36,932 nucleotides of DNA from CAYVTZ01 sp964454685. Its GTDB lineage: Bacteria; Bacillota; Clostridia; Christensenellales; Christensenellaceae. This document shows, piece by piece, positions 24,661 through 32,897 of the stretch. A program made the translations under genes and the position numbers. The stretch spans positions 1 to 36,932 of the forward strand of contig CAYVTZ010000032.1 of assembly GCA_964454685.1 (NCBI GenBank), read 5' to 3'. The notes under the pieces were generated by a model. That model saw nothing but the letters and a program-made list of their open reading frames with translations, was not told the DNA's origin and ran no database searches. The stretch's first letter is position 1; the number at the start of each line of letters is the position of its first letter.

Positions 24661-25878
24661 TTATTGAAAGGTATAAAACGGCTTTTGCGTCATCGCCGTG
24701 GGGTTGTACAGTAAAATCACCAAGTCCGGCTGAATTTGCTCTAACGTGGACTTCAGCTGCGTTCCGTCAAAGTGCCGCAGGTCAATCGTATGCAGCTCCG
24801 CGCATCCCAGCGCCAAAAACGGCGATACAACGCAAGAGTTGCTCTCCCCGATCACCACAATTTTCTTGCCTTCCGGCATTAGATTGTTTTGCACCGTGTA
24901 AATCGGGTATAGCCCGCCGATGTACGTCGCATAGCAATCCCGCACAAAGTATGATGTCGTGGGATCCAAATGCATTTTGTTGAGCAGCACATCCTCAAAT
25001 TTTCCCGTCACATCCGAGGATGTGTACGTATTGATGTACCGCACGTTCGTTTCAAAGGTCGGCTCCACCAGGGTGTAATCGTCCATACCCCCATAAAGCG
25101 CGCCCACGCGCTTGCCCTGCGATCCCAAAAAGAACTGCGGATAAAGCGTCTTTTTGTAATTTTCCTCGTTGTAAATCTGCGTCGGCATATCAAATCCGTA
25201 TTTCGCGTTGATGTCCTCCGCCAGCTTTTGCGTCATCCACAAACCCGCCTCCGGTGTATAGTGGTGATCGGTCGCAAAAAACATTTCGTCCAGATTCTTT
25301 CCCGCATCATGGATGGATTCCCGCAAATCCAGCGTATCCACCCCCGCCTTAGCTAGATTGTTGACCACCTTGTCACCGATTTTGTTCGTCTCGTCTGCAA
25401 TGCCAACCGGCACTTGATTGTTGTACTTGTCAATCTTGCCCGGCACCTGCGCATACAGCAGCTTTCCGCCAAATCCCGCGCAAAAATCCCGCAGATCAGC
25501 GATACTCGCCATTACATCCTTCACGCGCACGCCCTTGTTGTTCACATACGTCAGCATATCGTTGTTCATTTTGATAACATGATATTTCGGCGTCGCGTCA
25601 ATCACCAAGCGTTTTCCGATCACGCGCTGAAAGCCGCCGTTGATTTCGATAAACGCATCTTTCATGAAAATCTCGTTGGTATATGCGTTGGTCTTGTCAA
25701 TGACCGTGTTCACGCTGCTCAGAAGCGTTCCCGTGCCGTTCGCCTGATTTGTCTGTATCTCGGTCACAATGTCATTTTTGAGCGGCTTCCAAAATTCCTC
25801 CACAGAAAAATATCCAATCATTCCAAGAATGATCACGCCCAGTGAAATAATTGTAGCAATTTTCTTTCCGATCGTCAT
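24661..25878 (-). CDS. AlgX/AlgJ-like SGNH (DHHW-type) O-acetylation protein
   Basis: Partner of the MBOAT protein encoded upstream; such pairs O-acetylate cell-wall or exopolysaccharides outside the membrane. The 405 residues have an N-terminal membrane anchor (about 8-24) and an extracellular SGNH-like domain. The family's Asp-His-His segment appears as ATDHHYTPEAG, with Tyr where many members have Trp, and the nucleophile region is probably GESNSCVVSPFLALG. ATG at 25878 has GAGGAG seven bases upstream and lies nine bases past the MBOAT stop. The polymer acetylated cannot be told from the window. Confidence 0.83.
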   Translation of the reverse strand: MTIGKKIATIISLGVIILGMIGYFSVEEFWKPLKNDIVTEIQTNQANGTGTLLSSVNTVIDKTNAYTNEIFMKDAFIEINGGFQRVIGKRLVIDATPKYHVIKMNNDMLTYVNNKGVRVKDVMASIADLRDFCAGFGGKLLYAQVPGKIDKYNNQVPVGIADETNKIGDKVVNNLAKAGVDTLDLRESIHDAGKNLDEMFFATDHHYTPEAGLWMTQKLAEDINAKYGFDMPTQIYNEENYKKTLYPQFFLGSQGKRVGALYGGMDDYTLVEPTFETNVRYINTYTSSDVTGKFEDVLLNKMHLDPTTSYFVRDCYATYIGGLYPIYTVQNNLMPEGKKIVVIGESNSCVVSPFLALGCAELHTIDLRHFDGTQLKSTLEQIQPDLVILLYNPTAMTQKPFYTFQ

Positions 25879-25887
25879 GATTGCTCC

Positions 25888-27297
25888 TCAAAAATTAAAG
25901 TAAATAAACGGGTTGTAAGCGCCCTTTACCAAATATGAAATCGTGATGATAAACAGCCCTGAAAGTAAAATCGGGTATATCACTTGAAACGCCCGCTTAT
26001 CCTGCGCCTTTTTCGCCACCACCTTCGCAATGGGTGTCGAGAACAAAATCGCCATCACAAAGAAGAACCAGTATTCACGCAAAATGCCAAGGATGGCACT
26101 GTCTGCCAAACCCGTCACGCCCACGCCAAACAGATTGCCATAGTAAAGCGCACTATCTCCAATGGTCACAGATCGCACCAGAACCAGCCCAAGCACAAAC
26201 ACCACCATCGTGTACAAATGCCCCCAACCTTTGAGTTTGTTTTGGAATCCGGTCATTTTTTCCAGCGCCACCCAAATAAAGCAGAAAATCCCCCAGCAAA
26301 CGTATGTCCAGCTCGCGCCATGCCACACGCCCGTCAAAAACCATACAAAAAACAGATTGAATATCAGCCGCCCTTTGTTGCTGACGCGGCTTCCCCCCAT
26401 CGGAAAGTAAACATAGTCCTGAAACCACGATCCCAGCGAGATATGCCATCGTCTCCAAAATTCCGACATGGATTTTGATATGTACGGATAGTTGAAGTTC
26501 TCCAAGAAGCGAAATCCAAACATGCGCCCTAAGCCGATCGCCATGTCCGAATATCCCGCAAAGTCAAAGAAAAGCTGAAACGCGTAAGCAATCACGCCGA
26601 TCCACGCAAGCGCCACCGTCGTGCCTTCCCCGCCTGCCGACTGTGTAAACGCTTGGTCGGCAACCAGAGCCAGTGTATTCGCCAGAATCACCTTTTTGGC
26701 AAGACCAATAATGAAGCGGCAAAACCCTGCCGAAAAATCTTCAAAGGATTCCTTGCGGTTGTTGATTTGATCCGCAATCGTCTGATAGCGCACAATGGGG
26801 CCCGCAATCAGTTGCGGGAACAAAGCAATGTACAACGCCACATTGATAAAGTTTTTCTGCACCTCGCCGTGTCCGCGATAGACGTCCACCACATAAGAGA
26901 TCGCCTGAAATGTAAAGAAAGAAATCCCGATCGGCAGCACGATATTGGGAATTGTGATTGTGATGTCGAAAAAGACATTGAGGTTTTCCACCGTAAAAAA
27001 CAAATATTTGAATATGAAAATGATGCCGACGTTCATCGCCAGCGCTAAAATCAGGAAAAACTTCGCTTTCGATTTCTGCGTGCGGAATTTGTCGATCAGT
27101 AATGCACTCAACCAGTTGAGCACAATCGAGCCGATCATAACAAGCACAAACCACGGCTCCCCCCACGCATAGAAGAACAAGCTTGCCAGCATCAAAAATA
27201 CATTTTGCGCCGTCCTGTTCTTGCGAAAGGGAACATAATAAAGAAACAAAACAATCGGCAAGAACGCGAATAAAAATACACTACTAGAAAATAACAA
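25888..27297 (-). CDS. MBOAT family O-acyltransferase (AlgI-like)
   Basis: Polytopic membrane acyltransferase that moves acetyl groups across the membrane for polysaccharide modification; 469 residues and about 11 hydrophobic segments. Family blocks include FFYAWGEPWFV, GISFFTFQAISYVVDVYRG, FFDFAGYSDMAIGLGRMFGF and SEFWRRWHISLGSWFQDYVY. The catalytic histidine lies in TGVWHGASWTYVCWG. The start is TTG at 27297, with GGAGG seven bases upstream; no ATG fits. It forms a two-gene unit with the AlgX-like gene, with its own promoter and terminator. Confidence 0.9.
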   Translation of the reverse strand: MLFSSSVFLFAFLPIVLFLYYVPFRKNRTAQNVFLMLASLFFYAWGEPWFVLVMIGSIVLNWLSALLIDKFRTQKSKAKFFLILALAMNVGIIFIFKYLFFTVENLNVFFDITITIPNIVLPIGISFFTFQAISYVVDVYRGHGEVQKNFINVALYIALFPQLIAGPIVRYQTIADQINNRKESFEDFSAGFCRFIIGLAKKVILANTLALVADQAFTQSAGGEGTTVALAWIGVIAYAFQLFFDFAGYSDMAIGLGRMFGFRFLENFNYPYISKSMSEFWRRWHISLGSWFQDYVYFPMGGSRVSNKGRLIFNLFFVWFLTGVWHGASWTYVCWGIFCFIWVALEKMTGFQNKLKGWGHLYTMVVFVLGLVLVRSVTIGDSALYYGNLFGVGVTGLADSAILGILREYWFFFVMAILFSTPIAKVVAKKAQDKRAFQVIYPILLSGLFIITISYLVKGAYNPFIYFNF

Positions 27298-27390
27298 ACG
27301 ATTACCTCCGCAAATCGATCATTTCAAATCCCCTGCTCAAAGCGTCATTCATTTTGCCACACACTGCTGTCTGCTTTTCGACCGAAAATA

Positions 27391-27419
27391 AGTATAACGC
27401 AGAAAGTGCGCACATGCAA
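27391..27419 (-). promoter_or_regulatory. Sigma-A promoter of the MBOAT/AlgX-like pair
   Basis: On the minus strand TTGCAT (27414-27419), 17 bp, TATACT (27391-27396), in the gap after tgt and about 95 bp before the TTG start. Confidence 0.75.
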
Positions 27420-27495
27420 TCAAAAATTGCTTTTTTTGCACCTCCGGAATCAGCCTCTTTCCACCAAACTGCAAAAAGTATAGCCGCTGCGCCAT

Positions 27496-28605
27496 TCATG
27501 CCTCATATTGCGCCATAAACTCCGTGCGAAACTGCGCAAACGTTCCATTTTCAATATGCCCGCGTATCTCCTCCATCAACCGCAGTGTAAAGCGCGTGTT
27601 GTGGATAGACAGCAGTGTCGCACCCAGTATTTCATTGGTTTTAATCAGGTGCCGGATATACGCCCGTGTGTGATGCTGGCAGGCATAGCAATCGCAGCCT
27701 TCTTCAATCGGCCGGAAGTCCCGCGCATATTGCGCATTGCGTACCACCAGTTTTCCACTCCTCACCAGCGCCGTACCGTTGCGCGCCACACGTGTTTGCA
27801 GCACGCAGTCAAACATGTCTACACCACGCGCCACCGCCTCCACCAGACAGTCCGCCGTTCCAACGCCCATCAAATAGCGCGGCTTGTCCTCCGGCAAAAT
27901 AGGCGTCACCACGTCCAGCATGTCATACATCGCCGGCTTCGGCTCTCCCACAGAAAGCCCGCCAATCGCGTTGCCGATGAAATCAAGCTGCGCAATCGCT
28001 TCCGCACTGCGCGCGCGCAATTCCGGATACATACCACCCTGCACGATGCCAAACAACGCCTGCTTGTCATTGGTTTGCGCGTCCTTGCACCGCTGTGCCC
28101 AGCGATGCGTGCGCTCCATCGAGTGCAGAATGTAGTCAAAATCGGCAGGATACGGCGCACATTCGTCCAGCACCATCATGATGTCCGATCCCAGCGCCTC
28201 TTGAATCCCCACAACGTTCTCCGGCGTAAACATGTGCCGCGATCCATCCAAATGCGACTGAAATGCCGCGCCTTCCTCCGTCAGTTTACGCAAGTCTCCC
28301 AGACTAAACACCTGAAAGCCGCCGCTGTCCGTCAAAATGGGCTTATTCCAGTTCATAAATCCATGCAGCCCGCCCGCCTCACGAATCAGCTCATGACCGG
28401 GGCGCATATATAAATGATAAGTATTCCCCAAAATAATTTGCGCGCCCGTCGCCAAAATCTGGTCGTTGGTCAGCGCCTTCACCGTTGCCTGCGTTCCCAC
28501 AGGCATAAAGATGGGGGTCTGAATCTCCCCATGCGGCGTGTGCAGCGTGCCTCTGCGCGCACGCGTCTGTGCATCTTTCTTTAAAACATCAAATACAAAA
28601 TTCAT
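27496..28605 (-). CDS. tgt: Queuine tRNA-ribosyltransferase (bacterial preQ1-TGT)
   Basis: Exchanges guanine for preQ1 at position 34 of GUN-anticodon tRNAs; QueA then acts on the product. The 369 residues match the family. The general acid/base Asp93 lies in LTDSGGFQVFSL, the base-recognition loop is GGLSVGEPKPAMYDML, and the zinc site is CDCYACQHHTRAYIRHL. The nucleophile region reads DMFDCVLQTRVARNG, with Gln where many bacteria have Pro. ATG at 28605 has AGAGGA upstream. It is 22 bp after queA in a ruvCA-ruvB-queA-tgt gene order. Confidence 0.96.
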   Translation of the reverse strand: MNFVFDVLKKDAQTRARRGTLHTPHGEIQTPIFMPVGTQATVKALTNDQILATGAQIILGNTYHLYMRPGHELIREAGGLHGFMNWNKPILTDSGGFQVFSLGDLRKLTEEGAAFQSHLDGSRHMFTPENVVGIQEALGSDIMMVLDECAPYPADFDYILHSMERTHRWAQRCKDAQTNDKQALFGIVQGGMYPELRARSAEAIAQLDFIGNAIGGLSVGEPKPAMYDMLDVVTPILPEDKPRYLMGVGTADCLVEAVARGVDMFDCVLQTRVARNGTALVRSGKLVVRNAQYARDFRPIEEGCDCYACQHHTRAYIRHLIKTNEILGATLLSIHNTRFTLRLMEEIRGHIENGTFAQFRTEFMAQYEA

Positions 28606-28627
28606 ACTTTCCTCTTTAAATCAAAAA

Positions 28628-29650
28628 TTATTCCATCATCATCGCATCGCCAAAACTGAAAAACCGATAGCGCTCCGCCACCGCAAGATTATACAGTTCC
28701 AGCGTTTTTTCCCGCCCGGCAAACGCGCTCACCAGCATAATCAGCGTAGATTTGGGCAAATGAAAATTCGTAATCAGCGCGTCCACCACCCGAAAGCGAT
28801 ATCCCGGATAGATAAAAATCCCCGTGTCTCCCGCGCCTGCCGCAATCCTGCCATCCTCGCCCGCGACGCTTTCCAGCGTGCGCACCGAGGTTGTGCCTAC
28901 GGCAATCACACGCCGCCCTTCCTGCTTCGCCGCGTTGATGCGCTGCGCCGCCCGCTCGCTCACTTCATAAGATTCCTCGTGCATGATGTGCGCTTCCACC
29001 GTTTCTTCCTTCATGGGTCGAAACGTGCCCAGCCCCACGTGCAGCAGAATTTTCACGATCTCCACGCCCTGCGCTTGCAAATCCGCCAACAGCTCCGGCG
29101 TAAAGTGCAATCCCGCAGTAGGCGCAGCAGCACTGCCGTCCGTCTGCGCATACACCGTCTGATATCGTTCCTTCTGCTCCAACCGCTGCGTGATGTACGG
29201 CGGCAAGGGCATGTTCCCATGCTGATCGAGCAAGTCCTCAAACACCCCGTCATACGTAAAACGCACACTGCAAACGCCGTCCTCTTTCTTTTCCAACAGC
29301 GTCGCATAAAAGCGTTCGCCAAAATCCACGATACCGCCGATTTTCAGCCGCTTGCCCGGCCTCATAATCACATCCCATGTCGTCAAATCATAGCGTTTGA
29401 GCAGTAGGAATTCAAATTCCACACCGCTGTCCCGCTTCTTCCCGAAAATACGCGCCGGAATTACCTTGGTTTCATTGAGCACCAGCACATCCCCCGCCTT
29501 CAGGTGCGCCTTGATGTCCGCGAAATGCTCGTGCGATACTGCGCCTGTTTCACGGTCATAACAAAGCAACCGCGATGCGTCGCGCGGCTGCATGGGTGTC
29601 TGTGCAATCAATTCTTCCGGCAAATGATAATCAAAATCCGAAGTCTTCAC
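28628..29650 (-). CDS. queA: S-adenosylmethionine:tRNA ribosyltransferase-isomerase QueA
   Basis: Transfers the ribosyl part of SAM to preQ1-tRNA to make epoxyqueuosine; 340 residues. Diagnostic stretches are DFDYHLPEELIAQTPMQPRD at the N-terminus, LNETKVIPARIFGKK, SAAAPTAGLHFTPELL and LHVGLGTFRPMKEE. GTG at 29650 has GAGG six bases upstream, 12 bases after ruvB, in line with co-transcription. With tgt it gives two consecutive steps of queuosine synthesis; the queC-D-E-F genes are not in the window. Confidence 0.96.
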   Translation of the reverse strand: MKTSDFDYHLPEELIAQTPMQPRDASRLLCYDRETGAVSHEHFADIKAHLKAGDVLVLNETKVIPARIFGKKRDSGVEFEFLLLKRYDLTTWDVIMRPGKRLKIGGIVDFGERFYATLLEKKEDGVCSVRFTYDGVFEDLLDQHGNMPLPPYITQRLEQKERYQTVYAQTDGSAAAPTAGLHFTPELLADLQAQGVEIVKILLHVGLGTFRPMKEETVEAHIMHEESYEVSERAAQRINAAKQEGRRVIAVGTTSVRTLESVAGEDGRIAAGAGDTGIFIYPGYRFRVVDALITNFHLPKSTLIMLVSAFAGREKTLELYNLAVAERYRFFSFGDAMMME

Positions 29651-29662
29651 TCTGTCCCTCGT

Positions 29663-30700
29663 TTACTCCTCAAACAAACTTTTTTGTTGCGGCGCAGCCT
29701 GCGGCACGGGTACGCCCATATGCCGATATGCGTGCTGCGTGGCGACGCGTCCGCGCGGGGTACGCTGCAAAAATCCCAGTTGCAGTAAAAACGGTTCAAT
29801 CACATCCTCGATTGTACCCGCTTCCTCGCCCGTCGTAGCGGCAAGCGTGTCCAAACCCACAGGGCCACCGCCGAACTTAATCAAAATCGCATCCAAAACG
29901 CGACGGTCGGAAGTATCCAATCCCAGCTCATCCACTTCCAAAAGCTGCAATCCCTGATCCGCCGCCTCTTTGGTGATAACGCCGGCCGCCCGCACATCCG
30001 CATAATCCCGCACGCGCCGCAGCAATCGGTTTGCAATACGCGGTGTCCCGCGCGAGCGCCGTGCAATCTCCTCTGCACCCTGCTCGTCGGTATGAATGTT
30101 CAAGATGCTTGCAGAGCGCTGCACAATGGTTTTCAGCTGCGCCGTATTGTACAATTCCAAACGATTGATTACGCCAAAACGGTCACGCAAAGGCGATGTC
30201 AGCATACCCGCCCGCGTCGTCGCGCCAATCAGCGTAAAGCGCGGCAAATCAATGCGCATAGAACGTGCCGAAGGTCCTTTGCCCAAGATGATATCCAGCG
30301 CATAGTCCTCCATCGCAGGGTATAGCACCTCTTCCACACTGCTGTTCAGGCGATGAATCTCGTCAATAAACAAAACGTCCTTGTCCGAAAGATTGGTCAA
30401 AAGCGCCGCCAAATCACCCGGCCGCTCAATGGCCGGGCCGGATGTGATGCGGATGTTTACGTTCAACTCCTGCGCCACAATATGCGCCAGCGTGGTTTTA
30501 CCCAGCCCCGGCGGGCCGTACAGCAACACATGATCCAGTGCTTCCCCGCGCATCTTCGCCGCTTCGATAAAAATGCTCATTTTCTCTTTTACTTTTTCCT
30601 GACCGATGTATTCCGAAAGAACTTGCGGGCGCAGCGAATAGTCTGCCACCACGTCCTCCGTCATTTTCATACCCGATACAATTCTGGTTTCTTCCATCAT
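29663..30700 (-). CDS. ruvB: Holliday junction branch-migration ATPase RuvB
   Basis: AAA+ motor that drives branch migration with RuvA; 345 residues. Walker A is YGPPGLGKTTLAH (about 61-73) and Walker B is VLFIDEIHRLN. Sensor 1 and the arginine finger follow in IGATTRAGMLTSPLRDRFG. The C-terminal winged helix carries EPFLLQLGFLQRTPRGR. ATG at 30700 is followed at once by a second ATG; GGAAG eight bases upstream favours the first. It is separated from ruvA by a ClbS/DfsB-like gene and a gene remnant. Confidence 0.97.
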   Translation of the reverse strand: MMEETRIVSGMKMTEDVVADYSLRPQVLSEYIGQEKVKEKMSIFIEAAKMRGEALDHVLLYGPPGLGKTTLAHIVAQELNVNIRITSGPAIERPGDLAALLTNLSDKDVLFIDEIHRLNSSVEEVLYPAMEDYALDIILGKGPSARSMRIDLPRFTLIGATTRAGMLTSPLRDRFGVINRLELYNTAQLKTIVQRSASILNIHTDEQGAEEIARRSRGTPRIANRLLRRVRDYADVRAAGVITKEAADQGLQLLEVDELGLDTSDRRVLDAILIKFGGGPVGLDTLAATTGEEAGTIEDVIEPFLLQLGFLQRTPRGRVATQHAYRHMGVPVPQAAPQQKSLFEE

Positions 30701-30787
30701 CCTCTAATCTTCCTACACGATTCTATGCTCTAAATATGACTGCCACCGTTGCCACATCCTGCCGCACTTTTTCACCGCAAAGCCATG

Positions 30788-30940
30788 TTATTTTGCGCAG
30801 TGCTTCTTGTGCGCCTTGAGCTTTTTCATTGCCCAGTCGTAGTGGCTGACATAAGGTGAGATAAGCCCTTTGCACCGCTTGAAGCGCGATCTTTTGCCCC
30901 ATACTGCGTTACCCTCATTCCGAATAGCGAAGGCTATTCG
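30788..30940 (-). pseudogene. C-terminal remnant of a second ClbS/DfsB-like gene
   Basis: On the minus strand a 50-codon frame without a start ends in SHYDWAMKKLKAHKKHCAK, almost the same as the end of the intact gene at 30997-31536. DNA at 30769-30850 is near-identical to 30978-31059 (offset 209 bp), including sequence past the stop codon. Upstream of the shared part it reads NAVWGKRSRFKRCKGLISPY, unlike the intact protein, then meets a stop. It looks like the leftover of a tandem copy. The rest of the ruvB-to-remnant gap shows only a small hairpin GAATAGC/GCTATTC at 30922-30939. Confidence 0.7.
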
Positions 30941-30996
30941 TCAATCATGCAAAACTGCAATAAAGATATTTCCTATCTTTTCACCGCAAAGCCATG

Positions 30997-31536
30997 TTAT
31001 TTTGCACAGCTCTTCTTGTGCGCCTTGAGTTTTTTCATTGCCCAGTCATAGTGGCTGGCCGTAACACTCACAAAGTAAGAGCCCAATGTACTTCCGCCCA
31101 CCCACGGGTATACGCCTTTCGCAAACAATTCCTCGTCGGAAAAAGGTTCTGCCAAAGCCAATACGTCCGCATGAGATTTTTCCAGCATTTCTTTTGCTTC
31201 TTCCAATGACGTGCTTTGGTGCGCGTTCCAAAATTCCACATTCATGTCGCCATACGTTTTCCAATTATACGGCGCAGGAATAAACGGCTTTTCTTCCCCA
31301 CTGCTGTTTGCTTTCACCCAGTTCAGCATCAGTTGCTGCCATTCATAAAGATGAACCAAAACATCCCGCAGGTTTTTGTCCCTGCCCCAATGCGCTTCTT
31401 TCTTTTTATCATCTGCACTAAAATCAAATGCCGTAGACAATTCTTTCTCTGTCAGGTCGGCAATCAGCGCGTTCATTTTTTCGTAATTGCCAATCGCTGC
31501 AGTCCGCATTTCAGATTTTGTTGCTGCCCTGCCCAT
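30997..31536 (-). CDS. ClbS/DfsB family four-helix protein
   Basis: Member of the ClbS/DfsB (DUF1706) family. ClbS protects Escherichia coli from colibactin by hydrolysing its cyclopropane warheads; most relatives are uncharacterised. The 179 residues show family blocks MGRAATKSEMRTAA, KKEAHWGRDKNLRDVLVHLY, EWQQLMLNW, PYNWKTYGDMN and SVTASHYDWAMKKLKAHK. ATG at 31536 has GGAGG five bases upstream. It sits between ruvA and ruvB, which are usually adjacent, and has a decayed second copy behind it, so this place has been a site of gain and loss. A role in genotoxin or natural-product resistance is inference. Confidence 0.85.
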   Translation of the reverse strand: MGRAATKSEMRTAAIGNYEKMNALIADLTEKELSTAFDFSADDKKKEAHWGRDKNLRDVLVHLYEWQQLMLNWVKANSSGEEKPFIPAPYNWKTYGDMNVEFWNAHQSTSLEEAKEMLEKSHADVLALAEPFSDEELFAKGVYPWVGGSTLGSYFVSVTASHYDWAMKKLKAHKKSCAK

Positions 31537-31586
31537 ACCTTCCTCCTTCTGCCGAGATCAAGTCCGTTCCACTAAAGCATTCCACT

Positions 31587-32174
31587 TCACTGATCCAAAC
31601 GCTTGAGCGCCAGCAACACCAGTTCCTCCGGCGTGTCTCCCAAATTCTTGACCGCGTTCACCGCCGCAAGCGCTTCCTGACGGTTGTATCCCAATCCCAG
31701 CAGCGCCGCTGCCGCTTCCTGCGCCGCGTCTTGACCTGCCGTCATGAATTCACCGCCGTCGCCTACCGCCGTGTCAAAGTCCACCTTCTCTTTGAGTTCC
31801 AGCACCAGCCGCTGCGCCACCTTTGCGCCTATGCCCGGCACCTGCACAAACGCCTTGCTGTCGCCGGAAATCACTGCCGCCGCAACATCGTTGACGCGCA
31901 TGGTGGAAAGCACGGACATCGCCACCTTCGGGCCAATACCGCTTACACTAATCAGCTTTTCAAACATGGTCTTTTGCTCCATCGTGTGAAAGCCAAACAG
32001 CGACATATCGTCCTCTGCCACCTTCAAATATGTATAAATCTTCTCCTTGTGGTCAGTCTTGAGCGCGTTTAGCGTGAAATTGTCCGCAAACACGCGATAT
32101 CCCACGCCGCCCACGTCAATCACAAGATAATTCGCCGCCTTTTGCACAACCGTTCCGTTTAGATATGCGTACAT
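31587..32174 (-). CDS. ruvA: Holliday junction DNA-binding protein RuvA
   Basis: Tetrameric Holliday-junction binder that loads RuvB; 195 residues. The N-terminal OB fold reads MYAYLNGTVVQKAANYLVID, then GVGYRVF. Two helix-hairpin-helix motifs appear as LISVSGIGPKVAMSVLS and FVQVPGIGAKVAQRLVLELK. The flexible linker leads to the C-terminal RuvB-binding domain ALLGLGYNRQEALAAV. ATG at 32174 has GAGG upstream. It is ten bases after ruvC and co-transcribed with it. Confidence 0.96.
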   Translation of the reverse strand: MYAYLNGTVVQKAANYLVIDVGGVGYRVFADNFTLNALKTDHKEKIYTYLKVAEDDMSLFGFHTMEQKTMFEKLISVSGIGPKVAMSVLSTMRVNDVAAAVISGDSKAFVQVPGIGAKVAQRLVLELKEKVDFDTAVGDGGEFMTAGQDAAQEAAAALLGLGYNRQEALAAVNAVKNLGDTPEELVLLALKRLDQ

Positions 32175-32184
32175 TTGTTTTCCT

Positions 32185-32688
32185 CTATTTCATTTTTGTG
32201 TTCAAAATCCCCGCTGTTTTCGCGCTGTGCGCGTGACAGATTGCCACCGCCACCGCATCCGCCGCGTCATCCGGCTTGGGGATTTCCCGCAGTCCCAGCA
32301 AAGTCTTTACCATCATCTGCACCTGCTGCTTTTCCGCTCTGCCATATCCCACCACCGCTTGCTTCACCTGCAAAGGCGTGTATTCGTATAGCTCTGTGGT
32401 CACTTCCGCCGCCGCCGCAACCGCCGCACCGCGTGCCTGCGCCACCGCAATCGCCGTCGTCACATTTTTGTTGAAAAACAGTTCCTCAAACGCAATGGAA
32501 TCCGGCTGATATCGCTCCATCAACTCCCGCATCCCCTGCGCAATGCACAGCAACCGCTGCGGAAAGGATTGTTGGGGCGTCGTCAAAATCGTGCCATAGT
32601 CAACAAGCGTCAGCTTATTTCGTTCATCGCAATCCACCACGCCATATCCAACAATCGCCAACCCCGGATCAATGCCCAATACAATCAT
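32185..32688 (-). CDS. ruvC: Crossover junction endodeoxyribonuclease RuvC
   Basis: Resolves Holliday junctions by paired nicks; 167 residues. The four acidic catalytic positions are visible: Asp7 in MIVLGIDPGLA, Glu in AFEELFFNKNV, and the Asp pair in PKPDDAADAVAVAICH near the C-terminus. Seventeen open codons upstream are ignored because ATG at 32688 gives the standard N-terminus and has GAGGCGG upstream. It is the first gene of the ruv operon, divergent from argG. Confidence 0.95.
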   Translation of the reverse strand: MIVLGIDPGLAIVGYGVVDCDERNKLTLVDYGTILTTPQQSFPQRLLCIAQGMRELMERYQPDSIAFEELFFNKNVTTAIAVAQARGAAVAAAAEVTTELYEYTPLQVKQAVVGYGRAEKQQVQMMVKTLLGLREIPKPDDAADAVAVAICHAHSAKTAGILNTKMK

Positions 32689-32710
32689 ATGCCGCCTCAC
32701 ATTCTTGTTT

Positions 32711-32739
32711 AGTATACAATAAGATGTTGATTTTCGCAA
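32711..32739 (-). promoter_or_regulatory. Probable sigma-A promoter of the ruv operon
   Basis: On the minus strand TTGCGA (32734-32739), 17 bp, TATACT (32711-32716), about 20 bp before the ruvC ATG. I see no convincing LexA-type box in this short gap. Confidence 0.65.
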
Positions 32740-32831
32740 ACCTTATGCCTATAATTATATTATTATGAAATTCCATGCGCAGCGCATCGTATCGGCTTTT
32801 TCATACATCACAAAAATATTTAAAAAATCTA

Positions 32832-32860
32832 TTGCATATATATTCATTTTATTGTATAAT
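32832..32860 (+). promoter_or_regulatory. Sigma-A promoter of argG
   Basis: TTGCAT (32832-32837), 17 bp, TATAAT (32855-32860), 37 bp before the argG ATG. Both hexamers are overlapped by the ARG boxes described next. Confidence 0.85.
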
Positions 32861-32866
32861 TATGCA
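32833..32866 (+). promoter_or_regulatory. Two tandem ARG boxes (ArgR/AhrC operator) over the argG promoter
   Basis: TGCATATATATTCA (32833-32846) and TGTATAATTATGCA (32853-32866) each fit the ARG-box pattern TGnAT-WWWW-ATnCA. Their centres are 20 bp apart, close to the two-turn spacing of known paired boxes. They cover the -35 and -10, so arginine-loaded ArgR/AhrC would exclude RNA polymerase. Confidence 0.8.
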
Positions 32867-32897
32867 ATACAAGAGATCAGATTCAAAGGAGAAGTAC

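Noticed and set aside
27302..27499. 65-codon minus-strand ORF between tgt and the MBOAT gene
   Set aside because: It starts over the tgt stop, has no ribosome binding site of its own, and the promoter of the MBOAT gene lies inside it; no similarity recognised.
30721..30768. Third copy of the dispersed element
   Set aside because: Only a short resemblance to TTCCATCGTTGCC; no terminal repeats or hairpins align.
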